From positions 1 to 64,000 of the forward strand of contig NZ_CP019044.1 in assembly GCF_001953055.1 (NCBI RefSeq): a stretch of DNA of 64,000 nucleotides, written 5' to 3'. Below the pieces are notes generated by a model. The model had not been told where the DNA came from, did not search any database, and was given only the letters and a program-made list of their open reading frames with translations. A program made the position numbers and the translations under genes. Positions 7,273-16,477 of the stretch are shown piece after piece (position 1 is the stretch's first letter; the number at the start of each line of letters is the position of its first letter). This DNA comes from Salaquimonas pukyongi (GTDB taxonomy: Bacteria > Pseudomonadota > Alphaproteobacteria > Rhizobiales > Rhizobiaceae).

Positions 7273-8988
7273 TTACCTTGAAATCCCTTTTCCATTCAAG
7301 ATTCCGAGCCCCATTCCCTTCCGCATTCGCACTGCCTGCTGCCACGGGACAAGTGCGAACTGCTCGCCCTTCTGCAGCACGGCGAAACGGCCGGAAGCTA
7401 GTTTAACAGAACTGCTGACATTGGCGCTAGATCGGCCAAGTTCCGATGCTACCACATGCTCCATTCCAATTGTCTTTGCCAACGATGACGCTGCCTTCGA
7501 AACTTCCCGTTTCGTGAGTTCATCAAGCATCCGGCGGCGGGCGATCAGGCGGCCATCCTGCTCGGTCATCAGCCCTTCCTGAACCAGCCATCGCTGACGC
7601 TGCCGTAGCGCCTGGTTTACTTCCGCACCAAAGCCCTTTTCGCGGAACGTCTCCGGCTGCCGAGATAGTAGCTTTCGGTCCAGCCAGGTTGCGCCTTCCG
7701 CCGTTGCCAAATCGCGGAAGGGGACGTGGGATTCAATGAACAGGCGTGCTTGGCGATTTGAATGCTGTTGGCTGTGATCTGGTGTTAGGTTGCCACGCAA
7801 ACTCACGACCATATTCTTGCCCGGTGGATCGAACCGGCTAAGCCTACCGATCTCGGCATAGTGCAGCTTACCGTCTGTGCCATCGACGACGACATAGTGC
7901 TGGTCCTGCAGTTCGTTTGAGAGGCCCATGGCAACGATCTTGCCGGTAATCTTCAGGCCGGGCTTACTGGCATCAAAGACCGAATAGTCTGCTGCACCGC
8001 GATCGATGCCCACCTCCTTAAAGACCCGCTGCATGGTCTTGATGATATCGCCTCGTTCGCCCAATTGCCGAAGTGTGGTTTCGGTACGCTCGGCGAGCTT
8101 CCAGACACCGGGTTTCAGTTCGTCAGCCAGACCCATGCTTTCAAGCTTGCGAAGCCGTCCCATTCGGAGCGAGTGCTGTCGCTTGTCCTGACTGGTCTTC
8201 GACGTGATCGCCAAGATGCCCTCTTCAGAGTCCCGAAGGATCGACCGGTCCAGTCTCGTGAAACGGTCTGCATCAACTTCGAGCGCGAGTTTCTTCTGGA
8301 TGCTGTTCGCGCTTTCCAGACCCAGTTCCAGCGTCGCCAGATCGCGGGCGCGTTCGCGCAAGCCCTGCGAGATGTAGTCCCGCGCGATGACAAGATCACC
8401 ACCCTTCTCGTCGCTGCCGCGAATGACGATGTGGGTGTGCGGATGTCCGGTATTGAAGTGATCGACGGCAACCCAGTCGAGCTTGGTTCCGAGGTCCTTT
8501 TCCGCCTGAGTCATCAGGCTTCGGACAAAAGGTTTCAGATCGCGGAATTCACTACCGTCCTCGGCGGCGACAATGATACGGAACTGGTGCGGATCCCTCT
8601 TGCTTCGGTCAAGGAAAGTCTTTCCATCCATTTGGTCCGCGTCGTGACCATACAACTGTCCCTTTTCGCCTTCGAGTGTGACGCCATCGCGCTGGATATA
8701 TCGAAGATGTGCCCTTGCAGCTCCGAGACCGCCGCGCTTGAACGAGGTGAATCGCGCCTTGACGATAACCCGACGACGTCCCGGTTGCCTGATTTGCGAA
8801 GTCAGGACGGTGCCTGCAGAGTAGCCTCGGCCGATCCGGCTGCCAGTGAAAGATGATCGCGATTTGCTGCCCGGCCTTTGCGAAGCCTGGCGCATGGTCT
8901 TGATGACCTTGTTGAGATAGCGCTGGTTCTTTGCACCCGGCTTTGCCCTGATGCGGCCAAGCTTGGGATGGAACTCGTCGGATGCCAT
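7273..8988 (-). CDS. DUF3363 relaxase (conjugative DNA nickase)
   Basis: A 571-aa relaxase of the VirD2/TraI-like DUF3363 group, which nicks oriT and pilots the strand into the recipient. The metal-binding histidines are in DHFNTGHPHTHIVIRG (His177, His182, His184, His186). A probable catalytic Tyr is Tyr97 in AHLRYIQRDG, next to a basic N-terminal region typical of these proteins. The C-terminal half is the DUF3363 domain (VVVDGTDGKLHYAEIG and onward). Start 8988 has AAGAGGTGA upstream. It heads the leftward mobilisation block; oriT is expected nearby, probably in 8989-9238. Confidence 0.9.
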   Translation of the reverse strand: MASDEFHPKLGRIRAKPGAKNQRYLNKVIKTMRQASQRPGSKSRSSFTGSRIGRGYSAGTVLTSQIRQPGRRRVIVKARFTSFKRGGLGAARAHLRYIQRDGVTLEGEKGQLYGHDADQMDGKTFLDRSKRDPHQFRIIVAAEDGSEFRDLKPFVRSLMTQAEKDLGTKLDWVAVDHFNTGHPHTHIVIRGSDEKGGDLVIARDYISQGLRERARDLATLELGLESANSIQKKLALEVDADRFTRLDRSILRDSEEGILAITSKTSQDKRQHSLRMGRLRKLESMGLADELKPGVWKLAERTETTLRQLGERGDIIKTMQRVFKEVGIDRGAADYSVFDASKPGLKITGKIVAMGLSNELQDQHYVVVDGTDGKLHYAEIGRLSRFDPPGKNMVVSLRGNLTPDHSQQHSNRQARLFIESHVPFRDLATAEGATWLDRKLLSRQPETFREKGFGAEVNQALRQRQRWLVQEGLMTEQDGRLIARRRMLDELTKREVSKAASSLAKTIGMEHVVASELGRSSANVSSSVKLASGRFAVLQKGEQFALVPWQQAVRMRKGMGLGILNGKGISR

Positions 8989-9238
8989 GTCTCACCTCTT
9001 TGAAACCGTTGTTTCTGGAGAGATCGGGATGCCATTTGCCATTGCCAAGATGGTGTCAATTTCATCGTGGCGTGACAGCGCTTTGCCGGCGCAATGGTGT
9101 TGTCGTTATGGGCATGACACCAAAAAACCCGTGTGCTCACGGTCGTTTACCCCCGCACGGTGTCACCCCTTTATCTTGCCATAACTCCCTCAACTGCTCT
9201 CCCCAATCCCCGCCATCCCGATCCAAACCGCACGCGCC
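8989..9238. other. Relaxase-traF intergenic region, possible oriT
   Basis: A 250-bp non-coding stretch upstream of the relaxase gene. It contains three GGTGT-type elements in both orientations (near 9052, 9093 and 9113, the last as GACACC) and a GGTGTCACC dyad near 9171. Relaxases commonly act next to their own gene, so this is one oriT candidate. No established nic consensus was recognised. Confidence 0.3.
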
Positions 9239-9760
9239 TCAATCGGTCCAGAGTGGATCCGCGATTCCGGTGATTGTGCTGCGGTCAACTTGCCCGAAGT
9301 AACGCCCGTCAAAGCTCTTCGGATGATCATTGAGCAGGAAGACTTCGTCCGGTTTCAGGGTGCGGCAACCGCTCCATTCGGAGAGCTTCAGTCCGCGAAT
9401 ATCGTGTAATTGCGCGACTGAAACCGCCTCGTCATTGACGAAAATCGTGCGCCCGAAACGGCAAACTTGGTCGCCGGAAAGCGCACGAACGCGCTTCAAG
9501 GCAGGCAGATTTTTCGGCAGATAGCCGCGTTGATCGGCGATGGCTTTGTAGGGCTCCGGCAGTTCAACTAGCACGACATTACCGCGCATCGGCGTGCCAT
9601 TTGTGATCCAGTAGAGGCCTGTCGGAACGCTGGGAGACGCGTTCCAGACGATCCGCTTTGGGACGATCTGCGCTGCTGAAACCGCGACAAGAGCGACGCC
9701 AAATGCAGTGATGGACAGCCAGGAATTACTCCATAGCCGTCCGTGTCTCGCGTCACGCAT
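9239..9760 (-). CDS. traF: TraF-type conjugal transfer signal peptidase (S26)
   Basis: A 173-aa S26-family peptidase of the TraF type, which matures the pilin in Trb systems. There is one N-terminal membrane span (residues about 14-33), then a Ser motif NASPSVPTGLYW (nucleophile Ser42 or Ser44), and a Lys-region LKRVRALSGD (Lys89) with the family PGD-like box as SGD. The C-terminal DRSTITG-type strand is present. It overlaps the upstream HTH gene by 8 bp. In this family of elements it is expected to process TrbC, encoded at 30128-30481. Confidence 0.88.
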   Translation of the reverse strand: MRDARHGRLWSNSWLSITAFGVALVAVSAAQIVPKRIVWNASPSVPTGLYWITNGTPMRGNVVLVELPEPYKAIADQRGYLPKNLPALKRVRALSGDQVCRFGRTIFVNDEAVSVAQLHDIRGLKLSEWSGCRTLKPDEVFLLNDHPKSFDGRYFGQVDRSTITGIADPLWTD

Positions 9761-9977
9761 CGGGGTTTTCCGATGTCGATCTGCGGCTTGATTGTTCGGA
9801 CCAATCGATCAGGTCCTGCAGGGCATAAAGCACGCGGAAACCATGCTTGCGGTATTTTGGGCCGTTGCCATAAACGCGCATCTTGGCGAGCGTGTTTGGC
9901 TTCAGGCCAAGATAATCGGCGGCCTGTTTCGGGTTCAGGAATGTCGGGCGTTTGCTATCAGGCTGGTCGTCGGTCAT
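9753..9977 (-). CDS. AlpA-like helix-turn-helix protein
   Basis: A 74-aa MerR/excisionase-type winged helix: LNPKQAADYLGLKPNTLAKMR is followed by a GNGPKYRKHGFRVLYALQDLIDW wing. This is the usual small HTH of alphaproteobacterial ICEs, likely regulating transfer or excision genes. No separate excisionase was recognised in the element, so this protein is a candidate. Its stop lies inside the start of traF, implying coupling. Confidence 0.85.
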   Translation of the reverse strand: MTDDQPDSKRPTFLNPKQAADYLGLKPNTLAKMRVYGNGPKYRKHGFRVLYALQDLIDWSEQSSRRSTSENPDA

Positions 9978-10092
9978 CGCAGGCTTTCCTTTCCGTTTCG
10001 CTCTATGTTTGGCGGTTGCGGAGACAGGAAAGGCGCTGATGGGGATGGCGCGGTAGTGACGGAAATGCGTTTGAGGAAACCGTCACCAGCAC

Positions 10093-10950
10093 TCAGCGGA
10101 GCAAGGTTTGGTAACCGCCTTGCATAAGTTTAAGGCCGCGATTGCGAGCGCGAATGACCTGTTTTTTGAGGCTTTCATCGCCGATTGTGGACCATGAAAG
10201 CCGGGTCAAGCGAAGCGATCGGAACACGATGGCCGTGTCCTGGAGCGAGCCACCAGACTGCTTGCAGTCGAGCGCAACGAGCGCTTTCAACAGACCAAGA
10301 CGCTGAAGCCGGGGCAGCGGATTGGTGTTGCCAGACGTGCGCGTTTGGATGGTGTGGAATAGCAGAAGCAGCGTCGCTGCGCGGGATTTCACAGCATTGA
10401 GACCGTCGACTCGGAACAACAGACGCGCCGGATTGAGCAGGATGTTTGCGCCCATTATCTGCAAATCGATGGCCTCTTTCGGTGTCCGGAGTAGCACCGA
10501 TACACCCTGTCTTCGTTCGAGAATCGCGGCGCAGTTCCGGTCGCGGAAGACATCAAGATCAGCCTGTGCCGGATCAGGTTCAGCAATTACAGCTTCCGCT
10601 TCAGCATGATGCTTGAGTACCGATTGCGACCAGAAGATCGGTTTTTGTACCGCAGACAAACCGGGATCGGAAAAGCACGCAAGGCCCCAATCGGATGCGC
10701 CCGCCTGACACCCCCTTGGCCGCATCACCGGCGTACCATTGTTCAAGCGCGTGATTTGCGTCAGTCTTGATCGGCTGACGATGAACGATCGTTTGTAGTC
10801 GGGATTACGGCGCAGGAACTCCCATGCCCATTCGGATTTCGTCAGCCCCTTGCAACAGGTATAGTCGGACTTTGTGCGTCCGAATTGCGTCAGGAAGTCT
10901 GTTGCGCGCTCGCTCAAGGGCTTCACATCCCGGTCAATGTGCACCCCCAA
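10093..10950 (-). CDS. DUF2285 domain protein (transcriptional regulator-like)
   Basis: A 285-aa protein. The N-terminal part has the motif GLTKSEWAWEFLRRNPDYK seen in the transcriptional-regulator-like domain of ICE proteins. The C-terminal third (LQRLGLLKALVALDCKQSGGSLQDTAIVFR through RARNRGLKLMQGGY) is DUF2285, an HTH-like region. The start is uncertain: a TTG at 10950 is the longest choice, and a GTG about nine codons later is possible. Family members accompany ParB, DUF736 and TraF genes and are presumed transfer regulators. Confidence 0.75.
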   Translation of the reverse strand: MGVHIDRDVKPLSERATDFLTQFGRTKSDYTCCKGLTKSEWAWEFLRRNPDYKRSFIVSRSRLTQITRLNNGTPVMRPRGCQAGASDWGLACFSDPGLSAVQKPIFWSQSVLKHHAEAEAVIAEPDPAQADLDVFRDRNCAAILERRQGVSVLLRTPKEAIDLQIMGANILLNPARLLFRVDGLNAVKSRAATLLLLFHTIQTRTSGNTNPLPRLQRLGLLKALVALDCKQSGGSLQDTAIVFRSLRLTRLSWSTIGDESLKKQVIRARNRGLKLMQGGYQTLLR

Positions 10951-11082
10951 GCCCTTTCAAGTTTTCGGGCGATAGTGTCGTCCAAACTCAACCCGGAAGC
11001 GAATCACGCTTGGAGTCAGACGCGCACGAAAACGCCCTCCGCAATCGCTTGCGAAGGGCGCTGTCTGCGTTGTGAGTTTGGC

Positions 11083-11405
11083 TCAATCGCGTGGGTTCCA
11101 GATCAGGGCGAAGACGTTGTCATCGTCCTGACCGGCGGCCTTGCCGAGATTGGCGTAGAGCTTGTTCGGGCCGAACTCGGGGCGGCGATGGAGACCGAGA
11201 CATATTCCTTGCCGGAGGTTTCGGCGGTTCTGATCCAGGCCGCGCCGATCTCGATCCCGTCGGAGAAGATGCGGTAGTCTGGCTGGTTGCCGTTCGACTT
11301 GTCCGGGTTGGGCGTGAAGGTGACCTCGGCGCGGATGGTGAAGGTTTTGAGGTTGCCCTGATAGCGGCCATCCTCGAGCTTGGTGACATATCCGATTGCA
11401 GCCAT
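11083..11405 (-). pseudogene. DUF736 gene with a one-base frameshift
   Basis: DUF736 proteins are about 105-aa ICE-associated proteins of unknown role. The frame starts at 11405 (MAAIGYVTKLEDG), carries DYRIFSDGIEIGAAW and EYVSVSIAAP, then must change frame to continue EFGPNKLYANL...FALIWNPRD to the stop at 11083. Adding one C to the four-base run at 11179-11182 restores 107 codons and the family C-terminus. This is either a recent mutation or a homopolymer sequencing error; the rest of the gene looks undamaged, which favours error. Confidence 0.8.
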
Positions 11406-11727
11406 TGTCCTGTTCCTTTTCGATTGTGGCGGGAGACCATCTCCCTGCCTGACGGCGAACGGAAAGGACCTGACGATCCGGTGCCTGCATCCCGCGTGCA
11501 GCCGAAGGCCAGACAAGGGGCCGGAACGTATGTGGAGGATCGCGGAGACAGGAGAATTTTGGAGGGCAAGGCCCGTCCGCGAGGAGCATCGAAGATGCGG
11601 GGAAAATTCTCAAGGCGAAGCGATTGCGGTCAGCCGGACAAAGGTCTTGTCTCGCCAAAGACAGGCAGGGAGAAGATGTTCCGGCTATTATGCAAGGACA
11701 CGGGCAATACTGCCTTCGCGGTTGACA
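11406..11727. other. Non-coding region upstream of DUF736
   Basis: About 320 bp between the DUF736 start and the parB terminator. It should hold the promoter for the DUF736-DUF2285-traF-relaxase direction. No gene with a recognisable product was found; the frames present are shadows of the DUF736 region. Confidence 0.5.
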
Positions 11728-11765
11728 CAAAAGAAGGGTTCCGCATCCGGCTGGACACGGAACCC
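11728..11765 (-). terminator. Rho-independent terminator after parB
   Basis: On the minus strand, GGGTTCCG and CGGAACCC form an 8-bp stem around a 14-nt loop (11736-11765), followed by TTCTTTT. It lies 36 bp past the parB stop and is in the right orientation. Confidence 0.75.
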
Positions 11766-11800
11766 TCATCATTTGCAGGCGACTGCGACCACCAAGCCGG

Positions 11801-13522
11801 TCACATCAGACCGGCAACCCGCTCCCACTCGCTACCCATTCTGGTGGTGCCAATCGGCGCATCGGTGTGGCTTTGAATCGGAAACCGCAGCCAGTTCGGA
11901 ACCCAGTTGTCGACCTGTTTGCGTCCGTTGCCGCCGGTCAGGCAATCGCGGATGATGCCTTTCTGTGTCTTGCCGGTTTCCTTGGCGTTGGCCTCGGCCA
12001 CGGTCGCCCCTGCGATATCTGACAGGACGGCATTGATGGTGCCCTTGTCCTTCAGCAGATCAAGGAAGGTGTCGTCGGCCTGCCAGCGGCTTTCGGCCTT
12101 GGTGCTCATGAGGACGCCCAGCATTTCGACAAGGCAGGAACCCGATTGCAGAGTCTCAGCCATAGCGAAGGTGTGGATGCGCAGCACATTTTCGCGGGAC
12201 AGTTTGAGCAGCTTGGCAAAGAGCGTTGCCGTCCAATAGGTGTCGCCGGTATGGCGCACCAGTTCGCATCGGTCCTCGTCCATGTCGAGCAGTTTGAGGA
12301 TTTCGGCGCGTTCGGCATCGAAGGTGGCTTGTGATGGCGATGCCATCACAGACGCCTCGATCTCCGGTTTCGGGGCGCGTTGATCGTCGGGCCGGATGGT
12401 CCACAGCGCCGAACCTGCAATCATGTGCGCGACTGTCAGACAAAGCGCGATGTCGGGATGGGCCAACAAATCGGCCCGAACCAGTGCATGGCGGTGGAGT
12501 TCCAGATAGCGTTCCATTGCCTTGGTGATTTCCGGCTTTGGCGGCTTGGTATCCGTTCCAGCTTCGCCTGCGCCATTGACGGCGCGTTCCTTGGCCCGTG
12601 CTTCGCGCTGGGTGATATAACCTTCATGGAAGGTCACTTCCCCATTATGACTGACGGTTACAAACACGCGTCCCCCATCTTTCTTCGAACACTTCTCATG
12701 TTCCCAGTTTGCGAAATACGTTCCGCGCTCCAGTACCACGACCGATGCCCAGCCCTTGGCGCGGTATTCCTCTGCACGGGCCTGAAGCGCCTGTTCCTGC
12801 ATCTGCCAGAAGGCTTCGCTGTCTGCAAAATATTGTTCTTCGGCAAAGAGGTCGGTGACCAATTGGCCGGTGTAGTCCTGTAGCGGGAACAGCGCGACAG
12901 AAGTCCTGATATTCTCCCCTCCGAGCAGCCAACGTTTCAGCTGGTTGCCCAGAGGAGCGTGATGATCGTCGCTCTCAAACAGGTCCAGCCATTCGGCCTG
13001 CTGGGCCTTGGTCGCCATGGTGAGCAGGCGGACGGTGCCATGCTCGATCCTCTCCTCGCGATAGGCGCGCTTGATGGCGGGGAGCAGATTGGCGAGCGCC
13101 ATGGTGCGGCGGACAAAGGCCTCGGTTGTTGCAAAGAGGTCTGCGATCTCGGCCAAGCTGCGGCCTTCCTTGGCCAGTCTGGCGAAGGCCTCGTAGCGGT
13201 CCATCGGGTCCATGGGCATGCGCGCCTCGTTTTCGAGAAGCGAGGCCTCAATTGCGGCGGCATCGTCGCCCTTTGCCATGATCGCGCAGGGAACCGGTGC
13301 AAAGTCGCCGGTTTCTTCCAATGCCTTCTGGGCGGCAAAGAAGCGCCTGCGACCGGCGACCACTTCAAAGCCTTCGCCATTGGGACGGACGAGAAGCGGC
13401 TGCAAAATGCCGCGTTCGCGGATCGAGGGCAGGATGTCGGACACGTCCGGTACCTTGCGGCTATGACGGACATTGACCTTGGTGAGTTTCAGTTGGTCGA
13501 GGGGAATGTGTGCGAGTTCCAT
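11801..13522 (-). CDS. parB: ParB-like partition protein
   Basis: A 573-aa ParB/RepB-like protein. The N-terminal ParB domain has IRERGILQPLLVRP and FEVVAGRRRFFAA (about residues 36-65) followed by ENEARMPMDPMDRYEAF, and an HTH-type region RSLAEIADLFATTEAFVRR. The long C-terminal half is typical of ICE ParB proteins and ends in NWVPNWLRFP. Partition proteins stabilise the excised circular form. No parA is seen in the element, so it is an orphan or relies on a host partner. Length is in the normal range for this group. Confidence 0.9.
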   Translation of the reverse strand: MELAHIPLDQLKLTKVNVRHSRKVPDVSDILPSIRERGILQPLLVRPNGEGFEVVAGRRRFFAAQKALEETGDFAPVPCAIMAKGDDAAAIEASLLENEARMPMDPMDRYEAFARLAKEGRSLAEIADLFATTEAFVRRTMALANLLPAIKRAYREERIEHGTVRLLTMATKAQQAEWLDLFESDDHHAPLGNQLKRWLLGGENIRTSVALFPLQDYTGQLVTDLFAEEQYFADSEAFWQMQEQALQARAEEYRAKGWASVVVLERGTYFANWEHEKCSKKDGGRVFVTVSHNGEVTFHEGYITQREARAKERAVNGAGEAGTDTKPPKPEITKAMERYLELHRHALVRADLLAHPDIALCLTVAHMIAGSALWTIRPDDQRAPKPEIEASVMASPSQATFDAERAEILKLLDMDEDRCELVRHTGDTYWTATLFAKLLKLSRENVLRIHTFAMAETLQSGSCLVEMLGVLMSTKAESRWQADDTFLDLLKDKGTINAVLSDIAGATVAEANAKETGKTQKGIIRDCLTGGNGRKQVDNWVPNWLRFPIQSHTDAPIGTTRMGSEWERVAGLM

Positions 13523-13527
13523 GGGTC

Positions 13528-13737
13528 TTACTCCTTTGTGTCAGGGGTGGGGTTGGTTGATGGGCATGCGTCGAGAAAATCGATCAGGTCGATCTGGTCG
13601 CGGCGGACTTCATCGAACAGGCCGTGATCGCAGGGCTTCTGGGACGCATTGGGATTGCGGCGCGGTGCTATGGGCCGCAGCGCCATCAGCGTGAGCCTGT
13701 CGCGGATGGTGACGGGCGCGACACCGGCAACCAGCAT
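13528..13737 (-). CDS. Small hypothetical protein between ardC and parB
   Basis: A 69-aa frame starting at an ATG with AGGGGAG just upstream and ending 5 bp before parB. It contains PVTIRDRLTLMALRPIAPRRNPN and GLFDEVRRDQIDLIDFLDA; no family recognised. If one G is added to the four-base run at 13743-13746, the frame extends upstream through STAITPQPVAPLTEPTEQGE to an ATG overlapping the ardC stop. That longer form would be more natural for an operon, so the present start may result from a missing base. Confidence 0.55.
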   Translation of the reverse strand: MLVAGVAPVTIRDRLTLMALRPIAPRRNPNASQKPCDHGLFDEVRRDQIDLIDFLDACPSTNPTPDTKE

Positions 13738-13798
13738 CTGCTCCCCTGTTCCGTGGGTTCGGTGAGCGGCGCGACCGGTTGGGGGGTGATGGCGGTAC

Positions 13799-14782
13799 TC
13801 ATGCCGCCACCTGCTCGGCAGGTTCTGCCACCTTTGCTTCATCACTGCGGAAGGCCAACAGGTAATCCGCTGCCTTGCTGGCCTGACTGGCAGCCTTGAA
13901 AATCGCCCGTTTGTCCTCCTTCAGGACCTCCAGCCAAGAGCCGATGTAATCAGCATGGCGCACGGTCGGCTGAATGGAGAGCGTGGCGCAAACAAAAGCG
14001 GCGCACATTTCCGCGACCAGTTCCTCACGGGCATAGGTCTTGGTGCTGCCGCGTCCACTCTGGTCCAAATTCATAATTTCTCTGGCCAGCCGCGACTTGT
14101 GGCCGGTCCAGTGCCCCAGTTCATGAAAGCAGGTGCGGTAATAGTTGATCTGGTCGGTAAAGGCCGGTTGCGGTGGCAGCTGCACGAAATCCTGCGCAGG
14201 CACATAGAAGGCGCGATCCCCGCCAATGCGGATGTCTGCGCCGGTCGCCTGTACCAAGGCTTCGGCCTGCGGCACGATTTTCCGCTCCGGCAAGGGGGCG
14301 TCCAGCCGGTAGAGGTCTTCGGGCAATCCATCACATTGGGCAATGTTGAACACGCGGTAGCGTTTGAGAAACGGGATCGCGACTGCGTCACGGCCTTCGG
14401 CGATGGCGTTCTGCTTCTCGTCTTTGGTGACGAAACGGTCGGCATAGCAGATGATCTCACCGCGCTCACCCTTGCGCACATTGCCGCCAAGGCTCTTGGC
14501 TTGGCGGTAGGTCAGCCAAATCTGGGACGGATATCCCTTCTCGATCACCGCACCCCACAACAGCAGGATGTTGATCCCCGAATAGGGCTTGCCGGAAACC
14601 GCATTGACCGGAAGTCCGATCTGGCAAGCGGCGTGCTGGCCATCCCATGGTTGCACCCACGGCAGGCGGCCTGCCTCAAGCTCGGCAATGATCTTGTCCG
14701 TGACGGACTGGTAGAGATCGACCTTGCCGCCGCTCTCCGTCTCCGTCTGCTGTTCCCTGTTCTGTCGTTTCTTCTTCGCCAT
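13799..14782 (-). CDS. ardC: ArdC-type antirestriction protein
   Basis: A 327-aa ArdC homologue. The N-terminal ssDNA-binding region (about residues 20-150) holds YSGINILLLW and KGERGEIICYA; the C-terminal zincin-type metallopeptidase domain has HELGHWTGH and EELVAEMCAAF as zinc ligands. ArdC proteins protect incoming conjugative DNA from restriction in the recipient. GGAGG lies 5 bp before the ATG at 14782. It is the first gene of the leftward ardC-parB operon. Confidence 0.92.
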   Translation of the reverse strand: MAKKKRQNREQQTETESGGKVDLYQSVTDKIIAELEAGRLPWVQPWDGQHAACQIGLPVNAVSGKPYSGINILLLWGAVIEKGYPSQIWLTYRQAKSLGGNVRKGERGEIICYADRFVTKDEKQNAIAEGRDAVAIPFLKRYRVFNIAQCDGLPEDLYRLDAPLPERKIVPQAEALVQATGADIRIGGDRAFYVPAQDFVQLPPQPAFTDQINYYRTCFHELGHWTGHKSRLAREIMNLDQSGRGSTKTYAREELVAEMCAAFVCATLSIQPTVRHADYIGSWLEVLKEDKRAIFKAASQASKAADYLLAFRSDEAKVAEPAEQVAA

Positions 14783-15138
14783 GGCGGCCTCCTGCTCTCT
14801 GGTCCAACTGCCGCACTCACCCCCGGAAGCGGGGTGGGCGGCGAGACTGGCAGGACAAGCGCCGCTGACCCGAGACGGGCCGCACCCGCCGGCAAAGGCG
14901 GATCAGCGATCAGAGAGACATGCGGGCTGGAAGGAGGAACGACTGGAAGACCCGGTCACGAAGGGATCGGGTTGCAGCCTGGCGCAGCGGGGCTAGACCT
15001 GACAGCCGCCCACCACGCGCACCGGGGGAGAGAAACAAAAAAGCCGCCTGCATTAGCGGGCGACAGTATTCTGATGACATATGATTTTATTTACCAAGTT
15101 GTCCTAATCTGGTCGTAAGAAATCTTACGGAAAGACCT
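14783..15138. other. Junction between ICE backbone and AT-rich module
   Basis: No gene seen. Composition shifts from GC-rich to AT-rich near 15070. It should contain the leftward ardC promoter and the rightward acyltransferase promoter. A leftward terminator-like hairpin lies at 15036-15064, although no leftward gene ends there now. Confidence 0.5.
15036..15064 (-). terminator. Orphan terminator-like hairpin
   Basis: Minus-strand stem-loop with an ATTA-type loop and seven paired positions (one G-T), followed by six T residues. It would end leftward transcription, but the next gene to the right is transcribed rightward, so its original gene has probably been displaced by the AT-rich insert. 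Confidence 0.4.
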
Positions 15139-16251
15139 ATGACAACATCTACACCCAAAATGGAGACCATCCAGGTTCTTCGTGCTGCAGCCGTTTTATG
15201 CGTTGTAATCAGTCATATCGCGCATGAACTGGCGGCGCTTTTGGTTGATAGGGTTGATAGCTTTAATTCCAAACTTTTCCCCGGAGACTTCGGAGTGGAT
15301 CTGTTCTTCGTCATTTCAGGTTTCCTGATGACTTACACTTGTTGGGATATTTTTGGAAAGCCACGTGCAACCAGCAACTTCATGGCTCGACGCCTTATCC
15401 GCATCGTACCTTTGTATTGGGTTACGACGAGTTTGATGATTGCAGTAGTGGTGTTGTTTCCGGGCAATGTTAAGTCCGCGACCTCTGATTGGCAGCAATG
15501 GTTGTCTTCATATCTTTTTTGGCCTTATGCCAGAGAAACTGATGGACTAATCCGTCCAGTTTTTGGACTGGGTTGGTCGCTTCAATATGAAGTTTTGTTT
15601 TACATCATTTTTGCTATTGGACTTTGCTTCTCGCGAACAAAGGGGTTGATTTTCATAGCGGGCACAATTGTTGCGTCCAGTTTGCTTGCAAGAATATTTG
15701 GAGGAAACACTGCCGAAGTACCCGCAATAATAAGATTCTTAAGTCATACTATAAGTTTGGAATTTTTAGCAGGTATGCTGCTTGGCTATCTGTATATGAA
15801 AGGGCTGCGTTTCACACGGGGCATCGGCTTGGGCATTGGAAGTTTGGGGTTAATTCTATTATTGGTAGTACCCAATTTCAACGAGAGTATCGACCAAATG
15901 AGGGCGGTTCACTATGGTATTCCGGCGACGCTTATGGTTTTTGCTGCTGTGCTTACCAAGGGCTATGATGAAGTCAGAGTTCCTCGTCTTGCGTTAGAAA
16001 TTGGCGAGTCTTCTTACGCGATCTATTTGACTCACCCATTCATTATTGGTGCGACATCCGTTTTATTCTCGCGGTTGCAGTTGATTGATGGGCTCTTTCC
16101 ATTAAACTTAGTGTTCACATATTCATTGGCAGTGGTCATCATGTCACTTGCGGTTGGATATTTGGCCCATTATCTCTTTGATTTGCCATTCACCAACTGG
16201 CTTCGTCGCAGATGGTTTGCAAAAGCAATGCGGGTATATCGGGTTGGATGA
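15139..16251 (+). CDS. Acyltransferase 3 family membrane protein
   Basis: A 370-aa integral membrane O-acyltransferase of the OafA/acyltransferase-3 group, which acylates envelope sugars. The family R-x10-H motif is Arg15...His26 (LRAAAVLCVVISH), followed by GVDLFFVISGFLM and RRLIRIVPLYW. About ten hydrophobic segments are spread over the protein. GGAAAGACCT lies before the ATG. The gene is AT-rich compared with the backbone. It stands alone, with the metal-gene remnants downstream. The substrate cannot be predicted. Confidence 0.88.
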   Translation: MTTSTPKMETIQVLRAAAVLCVVISHIAHELAALLVDRVDSFNSKLFPGDFGVDLFFVISGFLMTYTCWDIFGKPRATSNFMARRLIRIVPLYWVTTSLMIAVVVLFPGNVKSATSDWQQWLSSYLFWPYARETDGLIRPVFGLGWSLQYEVLFYIIFAIGLCFSRTKGLIFIAGTIVASSLLARIFGGNTAEVPAIIRFLSHTISLEFLAGMLLGYLYMKGLRFTRGIGLGIGSLGLILLLVVPNFNESIDQMRAVHYGIPATLMVFAAVLTKGYDEVRVPRLALEIGESSYAIYLTHPFIIGATSVLFSRLQLIDGLFPLNLVFTYSLAVVIMSLAVGYLAHYLFDLPFTNWLRRRWFAKAMRVYRVG

Positions 16252-16350
16252 AGCAAAATTATGTAGCTGGGGTCAATGACTTTCATGTAAACAAAGTGCG
16301 TGATTTCCTAATACGCCGATGACTCGGAAGTCTGAGAGCTTACCGTTTGC

Positions 16351-16470
16351 TCACTGATTGACCATACTTTCCAGTTCCTTTTGTAGATCTTGGAGCATAC
16401 TCACTCTTTGCTTGACCGCTATGAGCTGTTTTCTTGCAATTGCATCTGCAGCTACACAGGATTGGTTAGT
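16351..16470 (-). pseudogene. C-terminal remnant of a MerR-family metal regulator
   Basis: The minus strand reads NQSCVAADAIARKQLIAVK...LQDLQKELESMVNQ, which aligns with residues 74-112 of the MerR regulator at 47178-47618 ([19 protein letters not shown]...[11 protein letters not shown]). The N-terminal two thirds, including the HTH, are gone, replaced by IS DNA. With the ATPase tail at 17358-17540 this shows that a divergent merR/ATPase pair was destroyed here. Confidence 0.8.
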
Positions 16471-16477
16471 GTCTGTC

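Noticed and set aside
8065-8856. 263-aa plus-strand frame
   Set aside because: Antisense to the relaxase, which has the three-His motif and good start context.
13955-15118. 387-aa plus-strand frame
   Set aside because: Antisense to ardC, and its end covers the non-coding junction. No domain is seen.
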